A stretch of 13,684 nt of DNA from Giesbergeria sp. GTDB lineage: Bacteria; Pseudomonadota; Gammaproteobacteria; Burkholderiales; Burkholderiaceae_C. The notes below the pieces were generated by a model, which saw only the letters and a program-made list of their open reading frames with translations, ran no database searches and was not told the origin of the DNA. How positions within the stretch are numbered: the first letter of the stretch is position 1; the number at the start of each line of letters is the position of its first letter. The stretch lies in contig JAGOCN010000010.1 in the NCBI GenBank assembly GCA_017998735.1, forward strand, positions 1-13,684, written 5' to 3'. Made by a program: the position numbers and the translations under genes. Below are positions 8,135 through 13,684 of the stretch, piece after piece.

Positions 8135-8911
8135 ATGCCACCGCGCCGCCATCTGCTGACCCTTGCGCTGGCCGGCGCACTGTGCCTGGGCGCCGGCAGC
8201 GCCTCGGCGCAACTGGCCGACGCCGTGGTGCGGATCAAGCCCTCGGTGGTGCTGGTGGGCACCTACCGCGCCACCGACAGTCCGCGCTTTCGCTACATGG
8301 GCACCGGCTTTGTGGTGGGCAACGGAATGCGCGTGGTCACCAATGCGCATGTGGTGGCGCAGTGGTCCCTGGCTCAAAGCGCCGACCTGGCCCTGGTGGT
8401 GCAGGTGCCGGCCGCCAATGGCATCTGGTCCATGCGCCCGGCACAGGCGCTGGAAACGGACGGGCAGCACGACCTGGCCCTGCTGCACATCGACGGGCCT
8501 GCCGCGCCTGCCCTTGCCCTGGCGGATTCGGGGCAGGTGCGCGAGGGCGACGACCTGGCGTTCACCGGTTTTCCCGTGGGCGGCCTGCTCGGGTTTTCTC
8601 CGGTCACGCACCGCGCCACCGTCTCGTCCATCACCACCCTGGCGCTTCCCAGCCCCACTGGCCGGCAGCTCAGTTCCAGCGCCATCCGCAGCCTGCGCGA
8701 CGGCAAGATCGAGGTTTTTCAGCTGGACGCCACGGCCTACCCCGGCAACAGCGGCGGCCCGCTGTTCGATCCGCGCAGTGGCAGCGTGGTGGGCGTCATC
8801 AACATGGTGCTGGTCAAAAGCACGCGCGAATCGGCGCTGTCCCAGCCCTCGGGCATCACCTATGCCATTCCTGGTCGCCATGTGCTTGAACTGATGGCGC
8901 GGAACCCGTAG
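8135..8911 (+). CDS. Secreted trypsin-like serine protease
   Basis: This is a chymotrypsin/DegP-fold endopeptidase without a PDZ domain, probably periplasmic. From ATG 8135 it has 258 residues: a signal peptide of about 25 residues ending ASA, then the catalytic triad His72 (VTNAHVV), Asp113 (HDLALLHID) and Ser206 (PGNSGGPLFD). All three are intact. The signal peptide opens PPRRHLLTLALAG, whose RR plus hydrophobic pair resembles a Tat motif; Sec export is equally possible. Start choice is uncertain. The same frame extends back to GTG 8069, which overlaps the prsT stop as GTGA and would give 280 residues with a 22-residue extension. The ATG lacks a ribosome site because a palindrome sits there, while the GTG would be translationally coupled to prsT. 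Co-orientation suggests a role in the exosortase/EPS module, but the substrate is unknown. Confidence 0.85.
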   Translation: MPPRRHLLTLALAGALCLGAGSASAQLADAVVRIKPSVVLVGTYRATDSPRFRYMGTGFVVGNGMRVVTNAHVVAQWSLAQSADLALVVQVPAANGIWSMRPAQALETDGQHDLALLHIDGPAAPALALADSGQVREGDDLAFTGFPVGGLLGFSPVTHRATVSSITTLALPSPTGRQLSSSAIRSLRDGKIEVFQLDATAYPGNSGGPLFDPRSGSVVGVINMVLVKSTRESALSQPSGITYAIPGRHVLELMARNP

Positions 8912-8922
8912 GCAGCGGCGGG

Positions 8923-8954
<32 letters not shown>

Positions 8955-9001
8955 TTCAGGCGTCAGACCCTGCGGCTGGCCTGCAGCATGGCATTGCATT
9001 T

Positions 9002-9050
9002 TGCTATCGAAAAAGGAGCTGCTGGCGCAGGCTGCATAAGCGCTGGAGGC
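9002..9050 (+). repeat. Comamonadaceae-type intergenic hairpin repeat, copy 1
   Basis: This stretch aligns without gaps to 12598-12646: the 34-base cores (9017-9050 and 12613-12646) agree at 27 positions, beginning AGCTGCTGGCGCA and ending GAGGC. The arms CTGGCGC and GCGCTGG can pair through G-U wobbles. From memory, closely similar elements (AGCTGCT, a GCGCTT stem, AAGCGCT, GAGGC) are frequent between genes in Acidovorax, Polaromonas and relatives. With the following TTTT it might also help end transcription of the protease. Confidence 0.7.
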
Positions 9051-9109
9051 ACTTTTCATCAATATTTTCCATTTTGGGTGGCATGCAGCATTCCCATTGC
9101 CAGCGTTGC

Positions 9110-9739
9110 TCAGACCTGCTTGCCCAGCAGGGCGTCCTTGAGTTTCCAGTCGGCCGGCTGCGGGCCGAGCCAGATGCCCATCAGGGCCCGGAAGAACTCC
9201 GGCTCCTTGAAAGGCTCGCCCTGCGGCTGGCCCTTGACGGTGATGAGGGTGCCGGTGCCGGGCACCCAGTCGATGCTGAGCTGGTCGCCAACCCGCAGCT
9301 TTTTGTGGTCCGAGAAAATCTGCCCCATGCGCAGCACGCTGGGCGCGAGCCTGGAGAACGTGGCCCGGTCCATGTTGTCCTCCATGCCGCGCGAAAACAA
9401 TTTGCCCAGTTCGCGCGAATCGATGTCGCGCAGCATGGTGATGGACAGGCGCTTGGCGCCCGGCAGCGCGACCACTTCCTGCAGAGTGCCGGCCGGCTTT
9501 TCAAGGTACAGGCCGGCGGTGTAGACCTTGAAGACGGTCTTGTAGCGCACGCCGGCGCCATTGAGAACCAATTGGCTGCCTTGCACATCGGCAGGGCTGG
9601 GATAGGCAATGTCTGCCACCGTCACTGGTGCCGGTATCGGCACCGACATTGGCAACTGCACCGGCTGCGCCAGCGCGGCAAACGCCGCCAGCGCCAGTGC
9701 CACACCGGCTGCCGGCAGCTTCCCGTGCAGAATTCCCAT
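9110..9739 (-). CDS. Secreted chalcone isomerase-like protein (PF16036-type)
   Basis: The 209-residue protein has a classic Sec signal peptide, cleaved near Ala24 (ALA|QP). The following domain resembles the bacterial chalcone-isomerase-like family: LNGAGVRYKTVFKVYTAGLY, then an SRELGKLF segment, and W-x-P-G-T-G-T near the C-terminal third. In bacteria these proteins are periplasmic. Plant chalcone isomerases act on flavonoids, but enzymatic activity is unproven for this group, and fatty-acid or ligand binding is another possibility. Translation starts at ATG 9739 with AGGAG (9746-9750) well placed. The promoter is -35 TTGCCA, 17 bases, -10 AATAAT, overlapped by a 24-base TetR-type operator. 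It stands alone, convergent with the protease and divergent from the trp genes. Confidence 0.88.
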   Translation of the reverse strand: MGILHGKLPAAGVALALAAFAALAQPVQLPMSVPIPAPVTVADIAYPSPADVQGSQLVLNGAGVRYKTVFKVYTAGLYLEKPAGTLQEVVALPGAKRLSITMLRDIDSRELGKLFSRGMEDNMDRATFSRLAPSVLRMGQIFSDHKKLRVGDQLSIDWVPGTGTLITVKGQPQGEPFKEPEFFRALMGIWLGPQPADWKLKDALLGKQV

Positions 9740-9754
9740 GCCTGTCTCCTGTAG

Positions 9755-9778
9755 TAAATAGAACGGTCGTTCTATTTA
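9755..9778. promoter_or_regulatory. TetR-type operator (24-base perfect inverted repeat)
   Basis: Arms TAAATAGAACG (9755-9765) and CGTTCTATTTA (9768-9778) are exact reverse complements around GT. The AGAACG-NN-CGTTCT core is the sort of symmetric site bound by TetR/AcrR-family repressors. It touches the -10 box and covers the likely start point of the chalcone isomerase-like gene, so a bound repressor would block it. No TetR-family gene is in the window, so the regulator must be encoded elsewhere. Confidence 0.7.
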
Positions 9779-9806
9779 TTATTTCAAGATGTTGCACGGC
9801 TGGCAA
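9778..9806 (-). promoter_or_regulatory. Sigma-70 promoter of the chalcone isomerase-like gene
   Basis: On the minus strand, TTGCCA (9801-9806) is 17 bases from AATAAT (9778-9783), each matching consensus at 5 of 6. Transcription would begin near 9771, inside the inverted repeat at 9755-9778, about 30 bases before the start codon. Confidence 0.6.
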
Positions 9807-9817
9807 CAGGGTTTGTC

Positions 9818-9858
9818 TGCAGGCATGGCTGGTGGCGCCGTGCCTGCAAAAACAGGCA
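9818..9858. repeat. Overlapping inverted repeats between the two divergent promoters
   Basis: TGCAGGCA (9818-9825) and TGCCTGCA (9841-9848) are a perfect 8-base inverted repeat with a 15-base spacer. TGCCTG (9841-9846) also pairs with CAGGCA (9853-9858) around CAAAAA. The two pairings share an arm and exclude each other. They could be protein binding sites or alternative RNA folds if transcribed. Confidence 0.45.
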
Positions 9859-9915
9859 GGCATTGGCGCAGGCGCGAAGGCAAGGGCGGCAAAGCCCATT
9901 TGCTACACTTTGCCC

Positions 9916-10002
9916 ATGTTCATTCACCGCGTGTTCAGCACAGGTCGCAGCGACCGGGGAGCCTGGCCCTGGCGCCGGCCCGCATGCCCCTGCAAACCCT
10001 GA
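9916..10002 (+). CDS. Candidate trp leader peptide
   Basis: ATG 9916 opens a 28-residue frame that stops at TGA 10000-10002, about 120 bases before trpE. Residues 17-19 are Trp-Pro-Trp (TGG codons at 9964 and 9970). Trp is rare, so two nearly adjacent Trp codons in a short frame directly before anthranilate synthase suggest a leader that senses charged tRNA-Trp. GCCGGC at 9974-9979, just after the Trp codons, could pair with GCCGGC at 10037-10042 and so compete with the hairpin 10040-10057. Against this, there is no ribosome site before the ATG and no T-run terminator. An extended -10-like element at 9901-9909 would put the transcript start at about the ATG, making it leaderless. Conservation of the Trp codons in relatives is needed. 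Confidence 0.4.
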   Translation: MFIHRVFSTGRSDRGAWPWRRPACPCKP

Positions 10003-10124
10003 CTGCGCGCTGGAACCCTTGCCAGCCAAGCCCCTTGCCGGCCTTCTTGCCAAGGCCTGCCGAATGAACCTGCGGTGCGCTCCTTTCTGTCTGCCTGCGC
10101 AACGCCCCCTCGGGAGCCCTTCCT

Positions 10125-11624
10125 GTGATCACCGAACTTGAATTCAAAAGCCTGGCCCGCGAAGGCTACAACCGCATTCCGTTGATGGCGGAAGCCTTTG
10201 CCGACCTGGAAACCCCGCTGTCGCTGTACCTGAAGCTGGCGCACAGCCAGGGCGGCGGCAAATACAGCTTTCTGCTCGAATCCGTGGTGGGCGGCGAGCG
10301 CTTTGGCCGCTACAGCTTCATCGGCCTGCCGGCGCGCACGCTGCTGCGCGCACGCGGTTTTGGCGCTGCCGCCGTCACCGAAGTGGTGACCGACGGCGAA
10401 GTGGTGGAAAGCGCCCCCGGCAACCCGCTGGACTTCATTGCCGCCTACCAGCAGCGCTTCAAGGTGGCGCTGCGCCCGGGCCTGCCGCGCTTTTGCGGCG
10501 GGCTGGCGGGTTACTTCGGCTACGACGCGGTGCGCCACATCGAGAAAAAGCTGGAGCAGTCCTGCCCGCCCGACGCACTCGACATGCCCGACATCCTGCT
10601 GCTGCAGTGCGAGGAACTGGCCGTCATCGACAACCTCTCGGGCAAGCTGTACCTGATCGTCTATGCCGACCCGGCGCGCCCCGAGGCCTACAGCAATGCC
10701 AAAAAACGCCTGCGCGGTCTGCGCGACCAGCTCAGATACTCGGTCAGCGCGCCGCAGGTGCAGGCCACCGAGGGCCACCCGGCGCAGCGCGACTTTGCCA
10801 AGGCCGACTACCTGGCCGCCGTGCTGCACGCCAAGGAGCTGATTGCCGGCGGCGACTTCATGCAGGTGCAGGTGGGCCAGCGCATCCACAAGCGCTACAC
10901 CGAGTCGCCCCTGTCGCTGTACCGGGCGCTGCGCTCGCTCAACCCCAGCCCCTACATGTACTACTACCACTTCGGTGACAGCCATGTGGTGGGCGCCAGC
11001 CCGGAAATCCTGGTGCGCCAGGAAGACACGCCCGAAGGCCAGAAGGTCACCATCCGCCCGCTGGCCGGCACCCGCCCGCGTGGCGCCACACCCGAGCTGG
11101 ACAAGGCGGCCGAGGTGGAGCTGGTGAACGACCCCAAGGAGCGCGCCGAGCACGTCATGCTGATCGACCTGGCGCGCAACGACATTGGCCGCATTGCCAA
11201 GACCGGCAGCGTGAAAGTGACCGAGGCGTTCTGCGTCGAGCGCTACAGCCATGTGATGCACATCGTCAGCAACGTCGAAGGCCTGCTGAACGACGGCATG
11301 ACCAGCATGGACGTGCTCAAGGCGACGTTTCCGGCCGGCACGCTGACCGGTGCGCCCAAGGTGCACGCCATGGAAATCATTGACCAGCTGGAGCCCACCA
11401 AGCGCGGCCTGTACGGCGGCGCGGTCGGGTATCTCAGCTACGCCGGCGACATGGACCTGGCAATTGCCATCCGCACCGCCATCGTCAAGGACGGCACCTT
11501 GTATGTGCAGGCCGCCGCTGGCGTGGTGGCCGACTCGGTGCCCGAGCTGGAATGGAACGAGACCGAACACAAGGCGCGCGCCCTGCTGCGCGCTGCCGAA
11601 CTTGTAGAAGAAGGACTGGAATGA
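10125..11624 (+). CDS. trpE: Anthranilate synthase component I
   Basis: TrpE converts chorismate and ammonia to anthranilate, the first committed step of tryptophan synthesis, using ammonia released by TrpG. The 499-residue length is normal. The N-terminal regulatory part carries the tryptophan-binding LLES motif (residues 50-53), so feedback inhibition is expected. The chorismate-binding domain shows IRPLAGTRPRG, an ELVNDPKERAEHVMLIDLAR stretch, PAGTLTGAPK and GLYGGAVGY. The start is GTG 10125 with GGGAG about 8 bases upstream, giving MITELEF, as I recall for Comamonadaceae TrpE. The stop overlaps the next gene's start by 4 bases, implying translational coupling. It lies downstream of a possible Trp-rich leader peptide. 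Confidence 0.97.
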   Translation: MITELEFKSLAREGYNRIPLMAEAFADLETPLSLYLKLAHSQGGGKYSFLLESVVGGERFGRYSFIGLPARTLLRARGFGAAAVTEVVTDGEVVESAPGNPLDFIAAYQQRFKVALRPGLPRFCGGLAGYFGYDAVRHIEKKLEQSCPPDALDMPDILLLQCEELAVIDNLSGKLYLIVYADPARPEAYSNAKKRLRGLRDQLRYSVSAPQVQATEGHPAQRDFAKADYLAAVLHAKELIAGGDFMQVQVGQRIHKRYTESPLSLYRALRSLNPSPYMYYYHFGDSHVVGASPEILVRQEDTPEGQKVTIRPLAGTRPRGATPELDKAAEVELVNDPKERAEHVMLIDLARNDIGRIAKTGSVKVTEAFCVERYSHVMHIVSNVEGLLNDGMTSMDVLKATFPAGTLTGAPKVHAMEIIDQLEPTKRGLYGGAVGYLSYAGDMDLAIAIRTAIVKDGTLYVQAAAGVVADSVPELEWNETEHKARALLRAAELVEEGLE

Positions 11625-11992
11625 TGGTGCGCGCAATCGACAACGTGGAACACTGCGGCAGCATGGAGGACGTGCGCCGGAACATCGATGCGCTGGACGA
11701 CATCTTGGTGCCCTTGCTGGTGACGCGCGGCGGCTACATGACGCAGGCGGCACGCATCAAGCACGATGCCCACCAGGTGCGCGACGAAGAGCGCATCGAA
11801 TCCATCGTGGCCCGCGTGCGCGAGCGTGCGGTGCAGGAAGGCGGCGAACCCGAAGTGATCGAGGCCATCTACCGCAGCATGATGGAAGCCTACATCGCCT
11901 ACGAGCACCGCGAGTTTGCCCGCCTGCGCAGCAGCGCGGACCAGGGCACGCCGCCCGACGCCGCTGCTGCAGCCGACCATTCCCCAAGGTGA
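11621..11992 (+). CDS. Chorismate mutase, AroQ type (CM_2), in the trp operon
   Basis: Chorismate mutase turns chorismate into prephenate for phenylalanine and tyrosine. The 123-residue protein matches the all-helical AroQ fold: [16 protein letters not shown] in helix 1, an Arg in LLVTRGGYM, Lys in AARIK, then an Arg/Asp/Glu cluster (VRDEERIE), as in the active site of E. coli-type domains. Its layout also resembles isochorismate-pyruvate lyase (PchB), so that activity is an alternative. The start is ATG 11621 (overlapping the trpE stop as ATGA) or ATG 11624, with AAGGA at 11611-11615. The C-terminal 20 residues are a low-complexity Ala/Pro tail. It shares its substrate with TrpE yet sits between trpE and trpG, so its output would rise with tryptophan synthesis. 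Domain recognition is good; the exact reaction is inferred. Confidence 0.85.
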   Translation: MMVRAIDNVEHCGSMEDVRRNIDALDDILVPLLVTRGGYMTQAARIKHDAHQVRDEERIESIVARVRERAVQEGGEPEVIEAIYRSMMEAYIAYEHREFARLRSSADQGTPPDAAAAADHSPR

Positions 11993-11996
11993 AGCC

Positions 11997-12596
11997 ATGC
12001 CCATACGCTTGCTGATGATCGACAACTACGACAGTTTCACCTGGAACATCGTGCAGTATTTTGGCGAACTGGGCGCCGAGGTCGAGGTGCACCGCAATGA
12101 CGAAATCACTGTCGCCGACATTGACGCGCGCCTGCAGGCCGGCCGGCTCGACCGGCTGGTCATCTCGCCTGGGCCGTGCTCGCCGCAGGAAGCCGGCATT
12201 TCGGTGGAGGCCATCCGGCACTTTGCCGGCAAGCTGCCGATTCTGGGCGTGTGCCTGGGCCACCAGGCAATCGGCGCCGCCTTTGGCGGCACGATTGTGC
12301 GGGCGCAGCAGCTGATGCATGGCAAGACCAGTGTCATCACCACAACGCAAACCGGCGTGTTTGCCGGGCTGCCTGCGCAGTTCACGGTCAACCGCTACCA
12401 CTCGCTGTCGATTGAGCGCGCCAGCTGTCCCGAGGTGCTGGAAGTCACCGCCTGGACCGACGACGGCGAAATCATGGGTGTGCGCCACAAAACGCTGGCC
12501 ATCGAGGGCGTGCAGTTCCACCCCGAAAGCATCCTGACCGAGCACGGCCACGCGCTGCTGCGCAATTTTCTGGAGCAGGGTGCTGCGCAGCACTGA
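11997..12596 (+). CDS. trpG: Anthranilate synthase component II (glutamine amidotransferase)
   Basis: This class I glutamine amidotransferase hydrolyses glutamine and passes ammonia to TrpE. In many bacteria the same protein also serves para-aminobenzoate synthesis as PabA. The 199 residues contain all the motifs: the start [22 protein letters not shown], the nucleophile Cys86 in LGVCLGHQ, and His175 and Glu177 in VQFHPES. The start is ATG 11997, since AAGGTGA (11986-11992) provides the ribosome site and overlaps the preceding stop. The frame extends further upstream but only as shadow. It follows the chorismate mutase by 4 bases and is surely co-transcribed with it. One base after the stop the family hairpin repeat (copy 2) begins. 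Confidence 0.97.
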   Translation: MPIRLLMIDNYDSFTWNIVQYFGELGAEVEVHRNDEITVADIDARLQAGRLDRLVISPGPCSPQEAGISVEAIRHFAGKLPILGVCLGHQAIGAAFGGTIVRAQQLMHGKTSVITTTQTGVFAGLPAQFTVNRYHSLSIERASCPEVLEVTAWTDDGEIMGVRHKTLAIEGVQFHPESILTEHGHALLRNFLEQGAAQH

Positions 12597-12597
12597 A

Positions 12598-12646
12598 TGC
12601 TCCTGAAACCATAGCTGCTGGCGCATGCTGCGCCTGCGCCAGAGGC
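12598..12646 (+). repeat. Comamonadaceae-type intergenic hairpin repeat, copy 2
   Basis: This is the gap-free counterpart of 9002-9050, in the same orientation. Here the stem is perfect: CTGGCGCA (12618-12625) pairs with TGCGCCAG (12635-12642) around a 9-base loop. Where copy 1 has G-U pairs, this copy has Watson-Crick pairs, so pairing is kept although sequence differs. It fills the 79-base gap between trpG and the exporter. No T-run follows, so it may trim or stabilise the mRNA end rather than terminate it. Confidence 0.72.
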
Positions 12647-12675
12647 CAATATGACCCTGAACCTGCACTGATGCC

Positions 12676-13407
12676 ATGGCCGCCGACCAGTGGGTGCTGT
12701 TCATTGCTGCCGGGGTGCTGCTCAACCTGACGCCGGGGCCGGACGTGCTGTTCATCGTTGCCCATGCCGTGCGGCGCGGTGTGCGCGCCGGTGTGGTCGC
12801 CGCCCTGGGCATTGCGGCAGGCTGCTGCGTGCATGTGCTTGCCGCTGCCCTGGGCGTGAGCGCGCTGCTGGCCGCGTCTGGCACGGCGCTGGCCCTGCTC
12901 AAATGGCTTGGCGCCCTGTACCTGGTGTATGTGGGGGCGCGCATGCTGCAGGCGGCGCTGGCTGCGCAGGCGGCCACGGTAGCTTCTGCCGTGCCAGACA
13001 GCGCTGCCAGCCCGGTGCTCCAGCCGACCCGGATGCCCCAAATACCTCAAACACCCCAGACACCCGAAATCCCCCTGCGTGCCGTCTTCCGGCGCGGCTT
13101 TCTGACCAATGTGCTCAACCCCAAGGTGGCTTTGTTCTTTCTCGCCTTTGTGCCGCAGTTCATCGACCCGGCCAGTTTGCAGGCACCGCTGTGGTTTCTG
13201 GGGCTGGGCCTTTTGTTCACCGTCAACAGCACCGTGGTCAACACCGGCTGGGCGCTGACCGCAGCCTGGGCGGCGCGCCGTGCCGGCGCCCTGGCGCACA
13301 CGCTGCGCTGGCTGGACGGCGTGGCCGGCGCCCTGTTTGTCGCGCTCGGCGTGAAACTGGCGCTGGGCGACCTGCCCGGTCTGCCCGGTGTGTCCGGCCG
13401 GCGTTGA
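12676..13407 (+). CDS. LysE/RhtB-family amino-acid exporter
   Basis: This inner-membrane carrier belongs to the LysE/RhtB superfamily, which exports amino acids such as lysine, threonine or homoserine lactone. Of 243 residues, the N-terminal part has the signature [12 protein letters not shown] (residues 16-27) and the second half has [15 protein letters not shown] (148 onwards). About six membrane segments are visible. Between the third and fourth, residues about 97-132 form an Ala/Pro-rich loop with the short repeat [13 protein letters not shown], longer than in the common roughly 205-residue members. The start is ATG 12676, without a clear ribosome site; ATG 12671 is in another frame. It lies between trpG and trpD, suggesting co-expression with tryptophan synthesis. 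Export of tryptophan or a pathway intermediate is a guess; sequence does not reveal the substrate. Confidence 0.9.
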   Translation: MAADQWVLFIAAGVLLNLTPGPDVLFIVAHAVRRGVRAGVVAALGIAAGCCVHVLAAALGVSALLAASGTALALLKWLGALYLVYVGARMLQAALAAQAATVASAVPDSAASPVLQPTRMPQIPQTPQTPEIPLRAVFRRGFLTNVLNPKVALFFLAFVPQFIDPASLQAPLWFLGLGLLFTVNSTVVNTGWALTAAWAARRAGALAHTLRWLDGVAGALFVALGVKLALGDLPGLPGVSGRR

Positions 13408-13481
13408 GTTTCTGTTCGCCCTGCCACCTGCAGCGCCGGTTTTCCCCTTGTCCTTTTTTTGATCCACCTTCCAGATTTGCC

Positions 13482-13684
13482 ATGTCCATCACCCCGCAAG
13501 AAGCGCTGCAGCGCACCGTCGAGCACCGCGAAATTTTTCACGATGAAATGCTGCACCTGATGCGCCTCATCATGCGCGGCGAGCTCTCGCCCGTGATGAC
13601 CGCAGCCATCGTCACCGGCCTGCGCGTGAAGAAGGAAACCATCGGCGAAATCACCGCTGCCGCGCAGGTGATGCGCGAGTTCTC
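13482..13684 (+). CDS. trpD: Anthranilate phosphoribosyltransferase, N-terminal part (cut by the window end)
   Basis: TrpD joins anthranilate to phosphoribosyl pyrophosphate, the second tryptophan-specific step. The frame from ATG 13482 is open for 67 codons to the window edge. It shows the N-terminal helical domain of the family: [20 protein letters not shown], then a [21 protein letters not shown] segment like the usual G-E-x-x-x-x-Q-x-A-A-F-L-x-A-L-R region. There is no strong ribosome site. A short gap (13408-13481) with a T7 run separates it from the exporter gene. Its place after trpE and trpG, with only the exporter between, supports the call. The PRPP-binding motifs lie beyond the window. 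Confidence 0.92.
   Translation, partial: MSITPQEALQRTVEHREIFHDEMLHLMRLIMRGELSPVMTAAIVTGLRVKKETIGEITAAAQVMREF

Larger units (their letters stand above)
9740..10124. promoter_or_regulatory. Divergent control region between the chalcone isomerase-like gene and trpE
   Basis: This 385-base interval has no full-size gene. From left to right it holds the TetR-type operator and minus-strand promoter, overlapping inverted repeats (9818-9858), an extended -10-like TG-C-TACACT (9901-9909), the candidate leader peptide (9916-10002), and a small hairpin, GGCCTT (10040-10045) with AAGGCC (10052-10057). No stem followed by a T-run was seen, so a classical attenuator terminator is not evident. Confidence 0.55.

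Noticed and set aside
5529..8180. 883-codon antisense frame across prsT
   Set aside because: A shadow of strong G/C codon bias in the Ala/Leu/Gln-rich prsT; the sense frame has a lipobox and TPRs, and the antisense protein resembles nothing.
9079..9102. TGGCA/TGCCA stem after the chalcone isomerase-like stop
   Set aside because: Five to seven pairs with a bulge and no T-run in the minus-strand direction; too weak to call a terminator.
11552..11620. Longer start for the chorismate mutase
   Set aside because: It would read 69 bases inside the end of trpE, while ATG 11621 has AAGGA at the right distance and the usual ATGA overlap.
13398..13447. CCGGCG/CGCCGG stem followed by TTTT after the exporter gene
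   Set aside because: Six pairs around a 30-base loop, broken T stretch, and trpD follows directly; not a convincing terminator.

Overview
The window looks like a chromosome segment from a betaproteobacterium, most likely family Comamonadaceae in the Burkholderiales. The protein sequences, the trpE / chorismate mutase / trpG / LysE-exporter / trpD gene order, and two copies of an intergenic hairpin repeat that I recognise as typical of that family all point this way. Genus cannot be fixed without a search.

Left block (about 1-8911, all + strand): a module of the XrtA (exosortase A)/PEP-CTERM exopolysaccharide system. After a possible 3' end of an upstream gene (1-75) and a 324-base regulatory gap rich in inverted repeats come a polyprenyl-phosphate sugar-1-phosphate transferase (400-1794), the membrane histidine kinase PrsK (1810-3909), the sigma-54 activator and response regulator PrsR (3906-5267), the giant TPR lipoprotein PrsT (5286-8072) and a secreted trypsin-like serine protease (8135-8911, possibly starting at 8069 and coupled to prsT). 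Spacing is tight throughout (4-base overlap, 15- and 18-base gaps), so this reads as one transcription unit. PrsK and PrsR would sense an envelope signal and switch sigma-54 promoters of PEP-CTERM genes. The transferase starts glycan assembly, and PrsT and the protease act in the periplasm or at the outer membrane. The exosortase itself and any PEP-CTERM substrate are not in the window. Base composition is clearly more A+T-rich from about 200 to 2700 than to the right of it.

Middle (8912-10124): a convergent intergenic region with a hexamer tandem repeat and one copy of the family repeat. Next is a minus-strand secreted chalcone-isomerase-like protein (9110-9739), whose promoter carries a 24-base perfect inverted repeat of TetR-operator type with no TetR gene beside it. 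A 385-base divergent region follows, holding more inverted repeats and a candidate tryptophan leader peptide with two Trp codons.

Right block (10125-13684, + strand): tryptophan biosynthesis genes. trpE and trpG encode the two subunits of anthranilate synthase. A small chorismate mutase lies between them, overlapping trpE by 4 bases. A LysE/RhtB-family exporter follows a second copy of the family repeat, and trpD runs off the window end.

No CRISPR array, tRNA, rRNA, insertion sequence or prophage was seen. No wholly unknown system is evident. The least explained parts are the repeat cluster before the sugar transferase, the prsT-linked protease with a 14-base palindrome at its start, and the orphan TetR-type operator.
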